Shown one piece after another: positions 55,486 to 63,162 of a DNA stretch of 64,000 bases (the stretch's first letter is position 1; each line of letters begins with the position of its first letter). Origin of the DNA: Lewinellaceae bacterium (GTDB lineage: Bacteria > Bacteroidota > Bacteroidia > Chitinophagales > Saprospiraceae); assembly GCA_020636105.1 (NCBI GenBank), contig JACJYL010000001.1, positions 2,046,001 through 2,110,000 on the forward strand, written 5' to 3'. The position numbers and the translations under genes were made by a program. A model generated the notes under the pieces. That model worked only from the letters and a program-made list of their open reading frames with translations. It did no database searches and had not been told where the DNA came from.

Positions 55486-56520
55486 ATGATCACTCCGCTC
55501 ATTGCATTATTATTTGGCCTACTGGTCACAATGCTCACCGGATGGTTCTTTTGGCCCAATTCGGGTTTAAATGCTAAATGGAAAAGAGCCTCCATCAACA
55601 CAAAAAGGGTACTGCTGGAAGATGCCCTGAAACATATATACGACTGCGAATACAAAAGCACCTCCGCCAGCCTCAACAGTATTGCTGGCAACCTTAATAT
55701 CTCCGGAGACCAGGCGGCAAGATTGATCGCACGCCTCGAATCCATGGGGCTCATCCAATCCACTACCAAACAATTGGAGTTGACGGATGTGGGCAGGTCC
55801 TACGCGCTACGGGTCATCAGGGTGCACCGGGTATGGGAACGATATCTTGCCGATGAGACCAGTTTAGGAGAGATGGAGTGGCACAATGATGCAGACTACA
55901 AGGAACACGTTATGACTATTGAAGAGGCCAACGAACTGGCTGCTTCCATAGGCAATCCTGTTTTTGACCCGCATGGCGATCCAATCCCCACCGCTTCAGG
56001 AGAATTGCCCGAACCCAGTGGTATATTGCTCAACGACCTGGAAGCAGGCCAGTTTGCGAGGATTATCCACCTGGAAGATGAACCTCAAACCATCTACGCT
56101 CAGCTAATTGCCCTCGGCATGTACCCGGGCATGCTGATCCGAATGAACAACAAATCAGCGGAGAAGGTAAGTTTCATTGCCAATGGGGAAGAAAGGGTGC
56201 TCGCGCCGATTTTCGCCAATAATGTGACGGTGGATATCATTCCGGAAAAAGAAGATTCCATCGAGGACAACCTAAGAAGGCTCACCGATCTAAAGATCGG
56301 CGAACAGGCTGAAGTGGTCAGGATTTCAGCGGCCTGCCGCGGTCAGCAACGGCGACGTTTAATGGACTTCGGCATTGTTCCCGGAACCATTATTATGCCG
56401 GAATTACGCAGCGCAGGTGGGGATCCTACTGCATATCGTATCCTAGGAACTACCATTGCCTTAAGGAAGGAACATGCCCGGTACATTTTTGTAAAACAAA
56501 ATTCCGTGATCCTCCAATAA
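55486..56520 (+). CDS. Membrane-anchored DtxR-like protein with two FeoA-type domains
   Basis: 344 residues from the ATG at 55486. An N-terminal membrane helix (ITPLIALLFGLLVTMLTGWF) precedes a winged helix (about 45-105, SLNSIAGNLNISGDQAARL), a DtxR-like dimer region (RVHRVWERYLADETSLGEME, WHNDADYKEHVM, NPVFDPHGDPIP), then two SH3/FeoA-type domains (about 185-255, AQLIALGMYPGMLIRM; and about 268-340, RRRLMDFGIVPGTII). A HTH fused to a membrane helix would be unusual for a repressor, so it may instead work as the FeoA subunit of the adjacent FeoB. The start at 55486 is supported by the clean helix; a TTG at 55435 is less likely. Confidence 0.8.
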   Translation: MITPLIALLFGLLVTMLTGWFFWPNSGLNAKWKRASINTKRVLLEDALKHIYDCEYKSTSASLNSIAGNLNISGDQAARLIARLESMGLIQSTTKQLELTDVGRSYALRVIRVHRVWERYLADETSLGEMEWHNDADYKEHVMTIEEANELAASIGNPVFDPHGDPIPTASGELPEPSGILLNDLEAGQFARIIHLEDEPQTIYAQLIALGMYPGMLIRMNNKSAEKVSFIANGEERVLAPIFANNVTVDIIPEKEDSIEDNLRRLTDLKIGEQAEVVRISAACRGQQRRRLMDFGIVPGTIIMPELRSAGGDPTAYRILGTTIALRKEHARYIFVKQNSVILQ

Positions 56521-56551
56521 GTTTTTTTTAACCGAATAATTGAAATAAGTT

Positions 56552-57331
56552 ATGTCAAATAATTGCGAAAATTGCCCCTCCCACAACGTGGCCAACCTGG
56601 TAAAACTGGGGGTAATCATGGATAGATTCGACTACCTGGTGGCTTTGGCCGGCAATCCCAATACAGGCAAAAGTACCGTATTTAACAACCTGACCGGTTT
56701 GCACCAGCACACCGGCAACTGGCCCGGAAAAACCGTCGCACGCGCAGAAGGAGGTTTCAATTACGGGGAAGATCGTTTTAAAATGGTGGATTTACCCGGT
56801 ACTTACTCCCTCTTATCCACCAGTACCGATGAAGAAGTGGCGCGTGATTTTATCCTATTCGGACAACCAGACGTAACCGTAATTGTAGTCGATGCCACCA
56901 GGATCGAAAGAAACCTGAACCTGGTACTCCAAATCCTGGAAATCACCGACAGAGTGGTGGTATGTCTCAACCTGATGGATGAGGCTAAAAGACATCACAT
57001 TGACATTGATGTGCGTTCCCTTTCAAGGGAATTGGGCGTACCTGTTATCCCGGCCACTGCCCGAAGCAACCAGGGTATGGATGATCTGTTGCAAAGCATT
57101 GCCGAAGTGGCAAAAGGAAAATTCAAACCAAACCCACGGAGGCTTAAGAATCATACCCCAAAATTAGATGCGGCCATTGAGCAATTGAGTGATATGCTCC
57201 TGCAACAGTTCCCAAACCTATCCAATGTCCGGTGGGTGGCTCTCAGGATACTGGAAGGAGACCAGTCAATAATCGAGGCGGTAAAATCCGGAGATCTGGG
57301 CACCGTAAAGGCTGATGCCGAACAGGCTTAG
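56552..57331 (+). CDS. feoB: FeoB GTPase domain, encoded as a separate protein
   Basis: 259 residues. It contains the full FeoB G domain: VALAGNPNTGKSTVFNNLTG (G1), HTGNWPGKTV (G2/switch I), VDLPGTYSL (G3), NLMDEA (G4) and ATARSNQGMDDLL (G5), plus the helical switch-associated domain (PKLDAAIEQLSDMLLQQF, NVRWVALRILEGD). An N-terminal extension CENCPSHN has paired Cys. It stops at TAG (57329) in the linker before the membrane part. The channel gene starts 5 bp later in another frame, so in this genome FeoB is made as two polypeptides, or the gene is frameshifted. Confidence 0.9.
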   Translation: MSNNCENCPSHNVANLVKLGVIMDRFDYLVALAGNPNTGKSTVFNNLTGLHQHTGNWPGKTVARAEGGFNYGEDRFKMVDLPGTYSLLSTSTDEEVARDFILFGQPDVTVIVVDATRIERNLNLVLQILEITDRVVVCLNLMDEAKRHHIDIDVRSLSRELGVPVIPATARSNQGMDDLLQSIAEVAKGKFKPNPRRLKNHTPKLDAAIEQLSDMLLQQFPNLSNVRWVALRILEGDQSIIEAVKSGDLGTVKADAEQA

Positions 57332-57336
57332 CAGAA

Positions 57337-58791
57337 ATGGTTTTAAAATTGGCTAAAAAAAATAAAATGACAGCAAACAACAGAGATCATATAATATCAG
57401 CAGCCAATACGCTGCGCTGGGAGCTGGGTGAAAATTTTCATGACGAGATCATGGAATCGATCTATAAAGAAGCCGGAAAAATCTCCCGCAAAACCGTTGT
57501 CGTCACAGGAGAACAACAAGGGTTTAATCTTGACCGGAAAATTGACAAAATCGTCACGAGCCCTGTTTGGGGATTTCCGATCATGTTTTTATTGCTGGCG
57601 GTAGTTTTCTGGCTGACGATATCGGGGGCCAATGTGCCTTCCGCCTTGTTATCTTCTTTACTGGTGGATACGGTACATCCTCTGCTGAAAAACTTTGCCG
57701 CTACCATCGGTTTGCCTTGGTGGCTGGATGGATTACTCATCGACGGAGCCTATATGGCCATGGCCTGGGTCGTCAGTGTCATGTTGCCCCCTATGGCCAT
57801 TTTCTTTCCGTTGTTTACCTTACTCGAAGACTTCGGGTACCTGCCGAGGGTGGCTTTCAATATGGATAAGCTATTCCATAAAGCCGGTGCTCATGGCAAG
57901 CAGGCGCTGAGTTTGTGTATGGGCTTTGGTTGCAATGCCGCAGGCGTCGTTTCTACCAGAGTTATCGACAGCCCCCGGGAAAGGCTGATAGCTATTATCA
58001 CCAATAATTTCTCCCTGTGCAACGGCCGATGGCCGACTCAAATCCTGATCGCGACCATTTTTATCGGGGGAACTGTTCCAGCATATTGGGCGGGAATTGC
58101 AAGTGCCGGGGCAGTGATCGGAATAGCTGTTTTAGGAATCGTACTGACCCTGGTGGTTTCCTGGGGGCTTTCAAAGACAATGCTCAAAGGAGAAGCTTCC
58201 GCTTTCAGTCTTGAACTTCCTCCTTACCGCCCTCCCCATTTCTGGCAAACTATTTACACCTCTTTGATCGACCGTACTTTGATCGTTTTGTGGAGAGCTA
58301 TTGTATTTGCAGCTCCTGCAGGGCTGGTTATCTGGCTGGTGGCCAATGTTAAGATCGGAGACTTAAGTCTGGCTGGACACTTCATCAATTCAACCGATTC
58401 CTTTGCCTGGTGGTTCGGACTCAATGGGGTGATTCTGCTCGCTTATATCATTGCCATCCCGGCCAATGAAATCGTCATTCCAACGGTATTGATGCTCACG
58501 GTTTTAAGTGTAAATATGACCGGTGTAGGAGGCGGAGCCGGGGTGATGTTTGAACTGGATTCCGTTAAGGATACGGCAACTATTCTCCATGCCGGCGGGT
58601 GGACACTGCTCACAGGAATCAACCTCATGCTTTTTAGCCTCTTGCACAACCCTTGTTCGACCACCATCTACACCATTTACAAAGAGACAAAAAGTGCCAA
58701 ATGGACCATGGTCGCCACTTTTATTCCCTTAATAATGGGATTTGCAGTATGCTTTTTCGTCGCCCAGTTATGGAGGCTTTTTGTCGGATAA
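57337..58791 (+). CDS. feoB: FeoB membrane domain (ferrous iron channel), separate protein
   Basis: 484 residues. A soluble linker (LRWELGENFHDEIMESIYKE) precedes the membrane part with paired Gate and core segments: MLPPMAIFFPLFTLLEDFGY, LSLCMGFGCNAAGVVSTRVI, NNFSLCNGRWPTQ and NPCSTTIYTIYKETKS. The Cys of GFGCN, expected in the ion path, is kept. It continues exactly where the separate GTPase gene ends, and the two together have the usual FeoB length (about 743). Start ATG at 57337 or 57367. It transports Fe(II) (or Mn(II)) into the cytoplasm. Confidence 0.92.
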   Translation: MVLKLAKKNKMTANNRDHIISAANTLRWELGENFHDEIMESIYKEAGKISRKTVVVTGEQQGFNLDRKIDKIVTSPVWGFPIMFLLLAVVFWLTISGANVPSALLSSLLVDTVHPLLKNFAATIGLPWWLDGLLIDGAYMAMAWVVSVMLPPMAIFFPLFTLLEDFGYLPRVAFNMDKLFHKAGAHGKQALSLCMGFGCNAAGVVSTRVIDSPRERLIAIITNNFSLCNGRWPTQILIATIFIGGTVPAYWAGIASAGAVIGIAVLGIVLTLVVSWGLSKTMLKGEASAFSLELPPYRPPHFWQTIYTSLIDRTLIVLWRAIVFAAPAGLVIWLVANVKIGDLSLAGHFINSTDSFAWWFGLNGVILLAYIIAIPANEIVIPTVLMLTVLSVNMTGVGGGAGVMFELDSVKDTATILHAGGWTLLTGINLMLFSLLHNPCSTTIYTIYKETKSAKWTMVATFIPLIMGFAVCFFVAQLWRLFVG

Positions 58792-58807
58792 AAATATTTT
58801 GAGTAAT

Positions 58808-59137
58808 ATGTCAACGCTTCAGACCTTAGTTCATTATTCCCTCCATTTCCTGGTTCCCGGGCTGATCGCCTGGGTGTTTTTTCGCCAGGAGTGGAAAAAA
58901 GTGTGGTTGATTTTCACCCTTACGATGGTGGTAGATTTAGATCATCTACTGGCAGATCCAGTGTTTGACCCCAAAAGGTGCAGCATTAATTTCCATCCCT
59001 TACATACCTATTACGCGATGGCAGGGTATTTTTTGATGCTTTTTCATCCCAAAACCAGAATCATTGGCATTGCCCTCCTTTTTCATATGTTTACAGATTG
59101 GCAGGATTTTTTATGGACAAAAGGTTTCAAACTGTAA
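58808..59137 (+). CDS. DUF6122-family membrane protein
   Basis: 109 residues from the ATG at 58808. HYSLHFLVPGLIAWVFFRQE, VDLDHLLADPVFDPKRCSI and HPLHTYYAMAGYFLM are the conserved blocks of DUF6122, with several His/Asp that could bind metal or a lipid headgroup. It lies 16 bp after the FeoB channel gene on the same strand, so it belongs to the metal unit; role unknown. Confidence 0.85.
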   Translation: MSTLQTLVHYSLHFLVPGLIAWVFFRQEWKKVWLIFTLTMVVDLDHLLADPVFDPKRCSINFHPLHTYYAMAGYFLMLFHPKTRIIGIALLFHMFTDWQDFLWTKGFKL

Positions 59138-59164
59138 TATAGGCAATATTTGAGGTTTCTTAAG

Positions 59165-59196
59165 TTGAAACTATTTCCAATTTATAATACCTTTGC
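59165..59196 (+). promoter_or_regulatory. Bacteroidota promoter of the HAD-like gene
   Basis: TTG at 59165-59167, a 20-nt spacer and TACCTTTGC at 59188-59196 match the consensus closely. Transcription would start about 15-20 bp before the ATG at 59223. Confidence 0.75.
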
Positions 59197-59222
59197 GCCT
59201 TGCATTCAAAAAAATATTGACC

Positions 59223-59654
59223 ATGAATGATAAAAATGGGCAACTGAACGACCTTTTCAACGAAAAGGGAGAAAAACTTAGCCCGATGTTACCCGATGAG
59301 GTAAAAAACTACCTGATTGACATTGACGGAACGATCTGTGATGATATACCCAATGAAGAACCGGAGCGTATGCTGACTGCTATGCCCTACCCTGATGCCC
59401 TAAAGATCATTAACAAATGGTACGAGGAAGGGCACATCATTACCTTTTTTACTTCCCGAACCGATGAACACAAAGAAGTAACTGAAAAGTGGCTTGAGAA
59501 AAATCACTTCAGATATCACCATCTGTTGTTGAACAAACCACGTGGCGGCAACTACCACTGGATTGACAATCATATTGTAAAGGCCACCCGATTCAAAGGA
59601 AAATTCACGGACCTGGTGGTAGAGACAAGGGATATCGAAGTTTTTAAATCGTAA
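59223..59654 (+). CDS. HAD-like hydrolase, small
   Basis: 143 residues. YLIDIDGTICDDI gives the HAD DxD nucleophile pair (Asp33, Asp35); ITFFTSRTDEHKEVTEKWL is the motif II region, and NYHWIDNHIVKATRFKG the closing segment. No cap domain, so a minimal HAD phosphatase-like fold acting on a small metabolite; related Bacteroidota proteins are sometimes misnamed phosphoheptose isomerase. Preceded by a good promoter; followed by a heptamer array. The HAD catalytic acid after motif III cannot be located with certainty. Confidence 0.75.
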   Translation: MNDKNGQLNDLFNEKGEKLSPMLPDEVKNYLIDIDGTICDDIPNEEPERMLTAMPYPDALKIINKWYEEGHIITFFTSRTDEHKEVTEKWLEKNHFRYHHLLLNKPRGGNYHWIDNHIVKATRFKGKFTDLVVETRDIEVFKS

Positions 59655-59655
59655 A

Positions 59656-59728
59656 CTCGTTGCTGGTTACTGGTTGCTGGTTGCTGGTTTAAACCGACGA
59701 GTACCGAATAACCAGCTACAAGCAACCA
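59656..59728. repeat. Heptamer array, second locus of the GCTGGTT family
   Basis: GTTGCTGG / TACTGGTTGCTGGTT units (59659-59690) are followed after 20 bp by AACCAGCTACAAGCAACC (59710-59727), the complementary orientation. The unit is the same as in the large array at 45.6-45.8 kb, although the two loci are 14 kb apart. It fills the gap between the HAD and DUF5691 genes. Confidence 0.8.
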
Positions 59729-59732
59729 TCAT

Positions 59733-61250
59733 ATGATTTGGTCAGAACTTGTACGGATGGCATTACTCGGGGGAGAGCGCAGTAACCTCCAGCCCGAGTT
59801 GAAGCAAAAATTCGAAGCCTACGGTATCCATACCGATGCGCCTTTCCCGGATATGATGCTCGAAAGTGCCGCTCTTTTCAACCAGATCAGAAAGGCGGCT
59901 TTCCCTTTGGAAACTTACCAGGGTATCCTCCCGCCGCCCATACCGGAAACAGAAGGAACTGCTTGTTCCTCCCTATCCACCGCCCATCTTCGGGCCATCC
60001 TCAATGGCCGTTATGGTCCAGCGTTGAGTGAATTTATTTTCCACCTTAGTCAAAATCAAAAAAAAATCCCGGCAGAAGCCCTGCCGGATCTTTTTAACGC
60101 TTCCCTTCAGGATCAAACCCTTTGGGAATTACTTCGACCTGTCATTGGCAAACGTGGAGAATGGCTATTGCAACAATGGCCGGATTGGAGAAGTCTGGCT
60201 GCCCCGGTAGATCATTCCAAATGGCCAATGGGATCGAAAGAAGAGAGGCTGACATTTTTGTCGAACCTCCGAAAAAGCGATCCGGCGCAAGCCCTGAACC
60301 TTCTTAAAAACGAATGGAATAACCTTCCGGCCGCGGATAAATTAAGCTTATTGAAAACGCTGGAAGAAAACATTTCGCAAAAAGAAGAAGCTTTCCTGGA
60401 AGAAAAACTCGATGAAGGATTGAAGAACGTTCGCCTGGAAGCGGCGAGATTATTGGCTTGTATCAGCACCAGTGCCCTTATCGACCGGCTCTTTGTCACG
60501 CTTCTGGACTTCATCGTGGTCACTGACCATAGTTTAACTTTTGAAATTCCGGAAAACTTGCCGGAATCCACCTTGAGAGATGGCATATTCCCCATCCCCA
60601 TGAAAGGCATGAAAGGCGGATTGAAAGCAGCATGGCTCAGGCAAATCGTGGGAAGAATTCCGCCGGAAAGATGGTCTGACCTCCTCGACAAAGACGCCGA
60701 ATCATGCCTGCCTTTCTTTGCGAATAGTTCCTGGAACGACCACCTCATTCCGGCTATTGCAGAAGCTATTCTTTTGCATAAAGATGAAAATTGGAGGCAT
60801 GCATTGATGGCCTATTTCCTGGAGCATGGCAATAAATTTGAGGTTCCGGTCAACACCCTGAAAAAAATCATCCAGGACCTCCCTCCTGATGCAGCGGCGG
60901 CTCTGGCCGAAGATTTTTTGGAAAAACTCCCACGGATCGTAGAAAACAAAAGCCTCTTCTATTTATTGATTACGGAGCATCCTTATGCCTGGACAGATCA
61001 GGTAAGCATAACCCTTGTTCAAAATTTCAAAGACTGGATGCGCGGAGCCCGTGATAATTTTCATGTCGTGGACCATTACCGGGAAATCTTTGAAGCAGCG
61101 GCCTATGCAATTGCCCCCCAATTATCTGAAAAATTCAAAATAGGATGGCCCATGCAAGCGGGGGTTTGGTATTACTGGGAAGATGCCATAGACAAGTTTA
61201 TTCGTATTCTTTCGTTTAGAAAAGAGATGATCCGTGCACTCAGAAACTGA
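59733..61250 (+). CDS. DUF5691-family protein
   Basis: 505 residues. The opening IWSELVRMALLGGERSNL and the middle SLAAPVDHSKWPMGSKEERLTFLSNL... pattern fit DUF5691, a large helical family with HEAT-like repeats. In other bacteria DUF5691 is encoded with SWIM-zinc-finger, MoxR-AAA and VWA proteins. None of those is adjacent here, although a SWIM-SNF2 gene and a VWA gene are elsewhere in the window. Function unknown. Confidence 0.8.
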   Translation: MIWSELVRMALLGGERSNLQPELKQKFEAYGIHTDAPFPDMMLESAALFNQIRKAAFPLETYQGILPPPIPETEGTACSSLSTAHLRAILNGRYGPALSEFIFHLSQNQKKIPAEALPDLFNASLQDQTLWELLRPVIGKRGEWLLQQWPDWRSLAAPVDHSKWPMGSKEERLTFLSNLRKSDPAQALNLLKNEWNNLPAADKLSLLKTLEENISQKEEAFLEEKLDEGLKNVRLEAARLLACISTSALIDRLFVTLLDFIVVTDHSLTFEIPENLPESTLRDGIFPIPMKGMKGGLKAAWLRQIVGRIPPERWSDLLDKDAESCLPFFANSSWNDHLIPAIAEAILLHKDENWRHALMAYFLEHGNKFEVPVNTLKKIIQDLPPDAAAALAEDFLEKLPRIVENKSLFYLLITEHPYAWTDQVSITLVQNFKDWMRGARDNFHVVDHYREIFEAAAYAIAPQLSEKFKIGWPMQAGVWYYWEDAIDKFIRILSFRKEMIRALRN

Positions 61251-61330
61251 TCTTTGATCGGAGACCTGACTAATGAATACATTTGTCAGGCATCGTTTGC
61301 GTATTTTTTATTTAATTTCCTTTCGTTTGT

Positions 61331-61338
61331 TAACTTTG
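61331..61338 (+). promoter_or_regulatory. -7 element upstream of gldG
   Basis: TAACTTTG fits TAnnTTTG 27 bp before the ATG at 61365. No TTG lies at the expected spacing upstream. Confidence 0.4.
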
Positions 61339-61364
61339 TTTTCCTAAAATGATAAAACAAAAAT

Positions 61365-63092
61365 ATGGCCGGGACCAGAAATAACAGAAAGACACAATCC
61401 CTGATACAAGTTGCCTTGATTATCGGGATTTTGATTTTCGTCAATATTATGGCCAATATCCGTATCGGGGGCAGATCCTTTTATTCCTACCTCGATCTGA
61501 CGGAAGAAAAACGCTTTTCTTTAACAGATGGCACTGAAAAATTGCTGGCGGATCTTAACGATGAAATTTTCGTGGAGGTCTTACTTGACGGTGAATTTCC
61601 GGCAGGATTCAAAAGGCTTCAGACTGCCGTGAGGGATATGCTTGAGGATTTTCGTTCGGAATCCGGTTACATTGAATACTCCTTCATCGATCCCGGGCAA
61701 GGCAGCGTCAAACAGATCAATGAAAGAAGGGAATCCCTGGCCAAGGAAGGAATTATCCCCATCAGCCTCAGACTGAAAGATGCCAGCAGCACCTCAAATC
61801 AATTGGTTTACCCTTATGCCATTTTTCGCTACGGCAATAAATCCTGGACGGTCAACCTTTTGGAAAACGAGGTGCCCGGAATGTCCAATGAAATTATTCT
61901 GAACAATTCCATCGGGCTGTTGGAATACAAATTTGCCAGCGCCATTGAAAAGGTAAGGAATTCTGAGGTGCCAACCATCGTTTTCACCACCGGACATGGC
62001 GAACTCGAACCCATCGAAACGGCAGACCTTGAAAAAACGTTACGGGAATCCAACGAAACGGGCCGCATCAATCTGGATAGTGTGGTCACCATTGGCAAAG
62101 AAGCCGACCTCCTGATCGTGGCCAAACCACAAACGGCCTTCTCTGATAAGGACAAATTCAAGATCGACCAATTCGTCATGAATGGCGGAAAAGTTTTGTG
62201 GTTCCTGGACCAGATCGCCGTCACGCTCGACAGCCTGCAGAGGCGGGATAAGTTTTTCCCAAATCCTTATGACCTCAAACTGGATGACCTGCTGTTTAGG
62301 TATGGCATACGTATCCAATCCAACTTATTGCTGGATATCCAATGTACAAAAATCCCTCTTGCTACAGGTTATGTAGGGAATGCTCCGCAGTTGGATTATT
62401 TCAGGTATCCCTACCACCTTGTGGTCACCCCGAGAATTGACCATCCTATCGTAAAAAGCGTGGGGCCTGTCAATATGTTTTACACCAGCTCCCTGGACAC
62501 CGATGTAGAAACAAAATACAATGTCAAAAAAACGGTTTTGCTGACCACCTCCGATAAATCCAGATACCAACGATTGCCCATTGCCATGGATTTTGATTTT
62601 CTACGGTATGATCTCGATCCTGCAAAATTTGACAAAGGCCCTCAACCTGTAGCCATGCTGGTGGAAGGAAAATTCAATTCACTCTATGAAAACAGGGTCA
62701 GCGAAGAGATGCTCAGTTCTTTATCCAGTTTGGGCATCCAGTTTAAACCCGAAATCGAAAACAACCAGATGATCGTCGTTTCCGACGGTGATGTGATCAA
62801 AAACCAGGTCAAACGTGACGGGCAGACTTACAGCCCCCTGGGGTGGAACGATTTTGAGAAATACCGCTTTGCCAATAAAGAACTCATTATTAACATGATT
62901 GAATATTTACTCGACGATAAAGGGCTGATCGCTGCCCGTGGCAAAGATGTCAAATTGCGATTAATGGATACGACCAGGGCCCAGGAAGAAAGTCAGCAAT
63001 GGCAGTTGATCAATATTGTGGTTCCCCTCGTTTTCCTGAGTCTTTTTGGCCTGGGATACAACTGGTTTAGGCGAAGAAAATACGGGAGGTAA
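61365..63092 (+). CDS. gldG: GldG, gliding-motility ABC transporter component
   Basis: 575 residues. N-terminal helix (SLIQVALIIGILIFVNIMAN), then the GldG signature SYLDLTEEKRFSLTDGT..LADLNDEIFVEVLLDGEFP, a large periplasmic ABC_transp_aux domain, and a C-terminal helix (LINIVVPLVFLSLFGLGYNWF). GldG normally pairs with the permease GldF and ATPase GldA. GldF is not directly upstream here; the preceding gene is DUF5691. A DUF4340 gene follows, as in many GldG-type operons. Gliding is possible but cannot be inferred from this gene alone. Confidence 0.92.
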   Translation: MAGTRNNRKTQSLIQVALIIGILIFVNIMANIRIGGRSFYSYLDLTEEKRFSLTDGTEKLLADLNDEIFVEVLLDGEFPAGFKRLQTAVRDMLEDFRSESGYIEYSFIDPGQGSVKQINERRESLAKEGIIPISLRLKDASSTSNQLVYPYAIFRYGNKSWTVNLLENEVPGMSNEIILNNSIGLLEYKFASAIEKVRNSEVPTIVFTTGHGELEPIETADLEKTLRESNETGRINLDSVVTIGKEADLLIVAKPQTAFSDKDKFKIDQFVMNGGKVLWFLDQIAVTLDSLQRRDKFFPNPYDLKLDDLLFRYGIRIQSNLLLDIQCTKIPLATGYVGNAPQLDYFRYPYHLVVTPRIDHPIVKSVGPVNMFYTSSLDTDVETKYNVKKTVLLTTSDKSRYQRLPIAMDFDFLRYDLDPAKFDKGPQPVAMLVEGKFNSLYENRVSEEMLSSLSSLGIQFKPEIENNQMIVVSDGDVIKNQVKRDGQTYSPLGWNDFEKYRFANKELIINMIEYLLDDKGLIAARGKDVKLRLMDTTRAQEESQQWQLINIVVPLVFLSLFGLGYNWFRRRKYGR

Positions 63093-63160
63093 AAAAGGTT
63101 AAAGGTTAAAGATTAAAGGCTAAGGATTAAAGGCTAAAGGTTAAAGTAAAAGTAAAAGAT
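63093..63160. repeat. Short heptamer-like array (GGTTAAA family)
   Basis: Units GGTTAAA, GATTAAA and GGCTAAA repeat between the gldG stop and the next ATG, then GTAAAA repeats. Simple degenerate minisatellite, no gene. Confidence 0.8.
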
Positions 63161-63162
63161 TG

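Noticed and set aside
57354..57361. A8 run as the cause of a feoB frameshift
   Set aside because: It lies downstream of the GTPase stop codon, so a slip there could not join the two frames.
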